Below the pieces are notes generated by a model. The model ran no database searches. It worked only from the letters and a program-made list of their open reading frames with translations, and was not told the DNA's origin. From NCBI GenBank assembly GCA_963724805.1, contig CAVRWA010000012.1:384900-448899 (forward strand): a DNA stretch of 64,000 bases. Reading direction: 5' to 3'. Position 1 is the stretch's first letter; each line of letters starts with the position of its first letter. The translations under genes were made by a program, and so were the position numbers. The DNA is from CAVQZA01 sp963724805. Lineage in GTDB: Bacteria > Actinomycetota > Thermoleophilia > Gaiellales > Gaiellaceae. Positions 61,364-64,000 of this stretch are shown piece by piece.

Positions 61364-64000
61364 TTGCGCCGCCTCGTCGTCCTTCTTGCGCTCGTCGCGG
61401 CGCTGTCTCTCGCAGCCGCGGCCGCGGCCGGGTTGACCCCGGTGCGCCGGACCGTCGACGGCGTGACGGTGCCGAGGCTCCGGACCGGCACGATCAAGAT
61501 TCCCGCAGGCCATGCGACCGGGCGCGTGCGCGTGATCGTCGACCTGAAGCTGGCGCCGCTCGCGGCCGCCTGGGGACGGACGCTGCAGGCGCGCGGAGGT
61601 GCGCGGCACCTGAACGTGGCGAGCGCCTCCTCGCGGGCGTATCTCCGCCGGATCGATCAGGAGCAGAGAGCCGCCGTCGCGCGGCTGCACCGGGCGATCC
61701 CCGAGGCGCGCGTCGGGCGCCGCTTCCGGGTCCTGCTCGACGGGCTCACGGTCACGCTCCCCGCGAAGCGGCTGCCCCGGCTCGTGCGCGTCGCCGGCGT
61801 GACGCGCGTCTACTCGTCGCTGCGCTACACCCTCGCGTCCGACCCGAGCCCGACCCTGATCGGCGCCGACGCGCTTCAGGCGGCGACGGGCGCGACCGGC
61901 GCCGGAATCAAGATCGGCGTGGTCGACGACGGGATCGACCAGACCAATCCGTACCTCAGCCCCGCCGGCTTCTCCTACCCCGCCGGCTTCCCGAAAGGGA
62001 ACACGGCCTTCACGACGCCGAAGGTGATCGTGGCCAAGTCGTTCCCCGGCCCGAACTCCGGCGCGGTGGGCGCCCTGCCGGTCGACCGAGCCGCGTCGTT
62101 CCACGGCACGCACGTCTCGGGGATCGCCGCGGGCGACGCCGGCACCAGCGCCCCCGCCGGCCGCGATCACCCCGCCGTGAGCGGGCTGACAGGCGTCGCG
62201 CCGCGCGCCTGGCTCGGCAACTACCGCGTCTTCACCGTCCCCACTCCCGTCGGCCACGTCGCGAACACGCCCGAGATCGTGGCGGCGTTCGAGGCGGCGG
62301 TCAGCGACGGGATGAACGTGATCAACTTCTCCGGCGGCGGCCCGCAGACCGACCCCGCGAACGACCCGATGATGGAGACGATCCGAAACGCCGTCGCGGC
62401 GGGCGTGACCCCGGTGATCGCCGCCGGCAACGACCGCGACGACTTCGGAGCCGGCACCGTCGGCTCGCCGGGCGTCTCCCCCGACGCGATCACGGTCGCC
62501 GCCGTCTCGAACTCAGTGGTCTACGCGCCGACCCTCTCGGTCCAGAACGCGGATGCGCCGGCGAGCCTCCAGGCGATCCCGTTCGAGTCGAACGACGCGC
62601 CCGCAAGCTGGGCCACGGTCGACCAGACGCTCGTGGACGTCACGAGCGTCACGGGCACGGACGGCAAGCCGGTGGAGGCTCACCTCTGCGGTCCTGCCGG
62701 CAATCCGAACGGAACCGCGACGACGCTGCCTGCAGGGTCTCTCACGGGCAAGATCGTCCTCGCCTCGCGCGGCGCCTGCGCCTTCGTCGTCAAGGCCGCG
62801 CACGCCCAGTCGGCGGGCGCGATCGGGATCGTGCTGGTCGACAACCGCTCGGGCGAGGCCAATCCGATCCCAGCGCAGCTGCCGATCCCGTCGGGGATGA
62901 TCGCGGACCTCGACGGCGCGCAACTGCGCGTGTATCTCGGCACACACGGCGGCCAGGCGACGATCCGCGCCGGCGGCGACTTCCAGCAGATCCCGACCGG
63001 CCGAGGCGGCGTGATCACGAGCTTCTCGTCCGCCGGCCCGACCGAGTGGGGTCACATGCTGAAGCCCGACGTCTCCGCGCCCGGCGGGCAGATCCTCTCC
63101 TCGACCCTGCCCGAGTTCGCAGGCTCGCCCTTCGCGGTGTTCGACGGCACCAGCATGGCGACACCCCATATCGCGGGCGCGGCGGCGCTGCTGCTCCAGC
63201 TGCACCCCGGCTGGGCGCCCGGGCAGATCAAATCGGCGCTGATGTCGACCGCCGCGCCTGCCTGGGGGAACACGGCCCGCACGGTCGAGGCACCGGTGTT
63301 CGAGGAGGGCGGCGGGATCGCCCAGCTCACCGGCGCGACCGACCCGCGGCTCTTCACCTCGCCCGCGTCGCTCTCGTATCCCGACCTGGACGTCAACGCC
63401 GGCGCGAAGAGCCTTGGGCAGCTCGTTCGCCTCACCGACGCGGGCGGCGGCGCCGGGGTGTGGCAGGTCACGCTGAGACCGCAGTCGGCGAGCGCCGGGA
63501 CGACGATCGACCTGCCCGGCCAGATCTCGGTGCCGCCCGGCGGCGGGGCCGACCTCTCGGTGGTCGCGAACGCCTCGGCGGGCGCCGCCGCCGGTGACGA
63601 TTACGGGTTCGTGGTCCTCACGCAGGGCTCCGTCTCACGGCGGATCCCCTACGGCTTCTCGGTCACGCGGCCCGGGCTCGCCGGCGCGAGGGTGATCCCG
63701 CTCCAGAAGTTCCAGGTCGGCTCGACCGCCGGCACCGGCTCGCGGGTGAGCGCCTACCGCTACCCGAGCGCGCCGTTCGGCCCCGGCCCGAACTACACGG
63801 ACGCGCCGATGAACGAGGACGGGGCCGAGCAGGTCTACTCGATCCTGATCCAGAACCCCGTCGCCAACGTCGGCGTCTCGGTCGTCGACGCCACCTCTGG
63901 AGCGGTGATCGACCCGTTCATGCTCGGGTCGCTCGACGAGAACGACGTGCAAGGCTACGCAGGAACACCGGTGGACGTGAACAACCTGACCTACGGCTAC
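61364..64000 (+). CDS. Subtilisin-family serine protease (S8), C-terminus beyond the right edge
   Basis: The frame from the TTG at 61364 stays open to the edge (879 codons). It starts MRRLVVLLALVAALSLAAAA, a Sec signal. A propeptide follows, and then the catalytic Asp in GVVDDGID (about 188), His in HGTHVSG (about 247) and Ser in GTSMATPHIAGAAALL (about 597). A PA domain is inserted between His and Ser (about 440-540; GIVLVDNRSGEANPIPA). The C-terminal part is beta-rich. It is an extracellular protease. The TTG start is supported by a TACATT box 7 nt upstream and the absence of better starts. Confidence 0.88.
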   Translation, partial: MRRLVVLLALVAALSLAAAAAAGLTPVRRTVDGVTVPRLRTGTIKIPAGHATGRVRVIVDLKLAPLAAAWGRTLQARGGARHLNVASASSRAYLRRIDQEQRAAVARLHRAIPEARVGRRFRVLLDGLTVTLPAKRLPRLVRVAGVTRVYSSLRYTLASDPSPTLIGADALQAATGATGAGIKIGVVDDGIDQTNPYLSPAGFSYPAGFPKGNTAFTTPKVIVAKSFPGPNSGAVGALPVDRAASFHGTHVSGIAAGDAGTSAPAGRDHPAVSGLTGVAPRAWLGNYRVFTVPTPVGHVANTPEIVAAFEAAVSDGMNVINFSGGGPQTDPANDPMMETIRNAVAAGVTPVIAAGNDRDDFGAGTVGSPGVSPDAITVAAVSNSVVYAPTLSVQNADAPASLQAIPFESNDAPASWATVDQTLVDVTSVTGTDGKPVEAHLCGPAGNPNGTATTLPAGSLTGKIVLASRGACAFVVKAAHAQSAGAIGIVLVDNRSGEANPIPAQLPIPSGMIADLDGAQLRVYLGTHGGQATIRAGGDFQQIPTGRGGVITSFSSAGPTEWGHMLKPDVSAPGGQILSSTLPEFAGSPFAVFDGTSMATPHIAGAAALLLQLHPGWAPGQIKSALMSTAAPAWGNTARTVEAPVFEEGGGIAQLTGATDPRLFTSPASLSYPDLDVNAGAKSLGQLVRLTDAGGGAGVWQVTLRPQSASAGTTIDLPGQISVPPGGGADLSVVANASAGAAAGDDYGFVVLTQGSVSRRIPYGFSVTRPGLAGARVIPLQKFQVGSTAGTGSRVSAYRYPSAPFGPGPNYTDAPMNEDGAEQVYSILIQNPVANVGVSVVDATSGAVIDPFMLGSLDENDVQGYAGTPVDVNNLTYGY

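Overview
The window is a GC-rich, gene-dense bacterial chromosome segment with no phage, plasmid or CRISPR region. The gene set points to an actinobacterium, most likely class Thermoleophilia (Gaiellales or Solirubrobacterales): high GC with strong G/C third positions, a long RNase E/G upstream of rplU-rpmA-obgE-nadD-rsfS, a complete mreBCD-mrdA-rodA rod-shape operon, an LppX/LprAFG-type lipoprotein and many leaderless genes. The class assignment is inference from gene content, not from a marker search.

Layout. 1-5,903 (minus): RNase E/G, L21, L27, Obg, NadD, RsfS (cut by the left edge). 6,059-6,351: two tiny overlapping genes. 6,375-12,916 (minus): mreB, mreC, mreD, PBP2, RodA and a DUF697-like protein. 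12,943-13,626: a RAYT-type (HUH/Y1) element with perfect 19-nt terminal inverted repeats. 13,653-24,087 (minus): maf, two tandem paralogous methyltransferases, ndk, a zinc-ribbon membrane protein, a 37-residue membrane peptide, folC, valS, a MaoC-like dehydratase, clpX, clpP, tig, tRNA-Leu. 24,124-30,318: stress proteins, an ABC exporter plus lipoprotein, an ArsR-SRPBCC-VOC operon, a P-loop kinase, tRNA-Arg and an FMN protein. 30,428-33,870: two secreted phosphatases or phospholipases flanking tRNA-His. 33,948-36,318: a TIR-domain protein, tRNA-Arg with a duplicated 5' half, cyclophilin, a histidine phosphatase, tRNA-Gly. 36,514-44,990: patatin, a secreted five-repeat protein, an ABC exporter, tRNA-Pro, a PLP decarboxylase, an EamA transporter and IspH. 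45,504-46,221: a second RAYT element. 46,246-61,325: ileS, trxA, Nudix, cNMP-binding, ApbE-like, hydrolase, RidA, YbdK ligase, an apparent selenoprotein peroxiredoxin, a membrane glycosyltransferase-like protein, Grx-BolA, a large secreted protein and FabI. 61,364 to the right edge: a subtilisin-type protease, incomplete.

The most notable observation is at 55,079-55,537. A peroxiredoxin-like reading frame is interrupted by a single in-frame TGA exactly where the peroxidatic cysteine belongs. It is followed by a 7-bp hairpin with a G near the start of its loop, as expected for a bacterial SECIS. The protein has no cysteine at all.

Three further patterns recur. First, many genes look leaderless: a TANNNT-type -10 box ends 6-8 bp before the start codon, and several divergent pairs share one near-symmetric -10 in a 17-23 bp gap. 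Second, at least three genes seem to start at CTG within a CTGA stop/start overlap. Third, a 51-52 nt double-stem repeat with compensating base changes sits 3 nt after the mature 3' end of two different tRNA genes.
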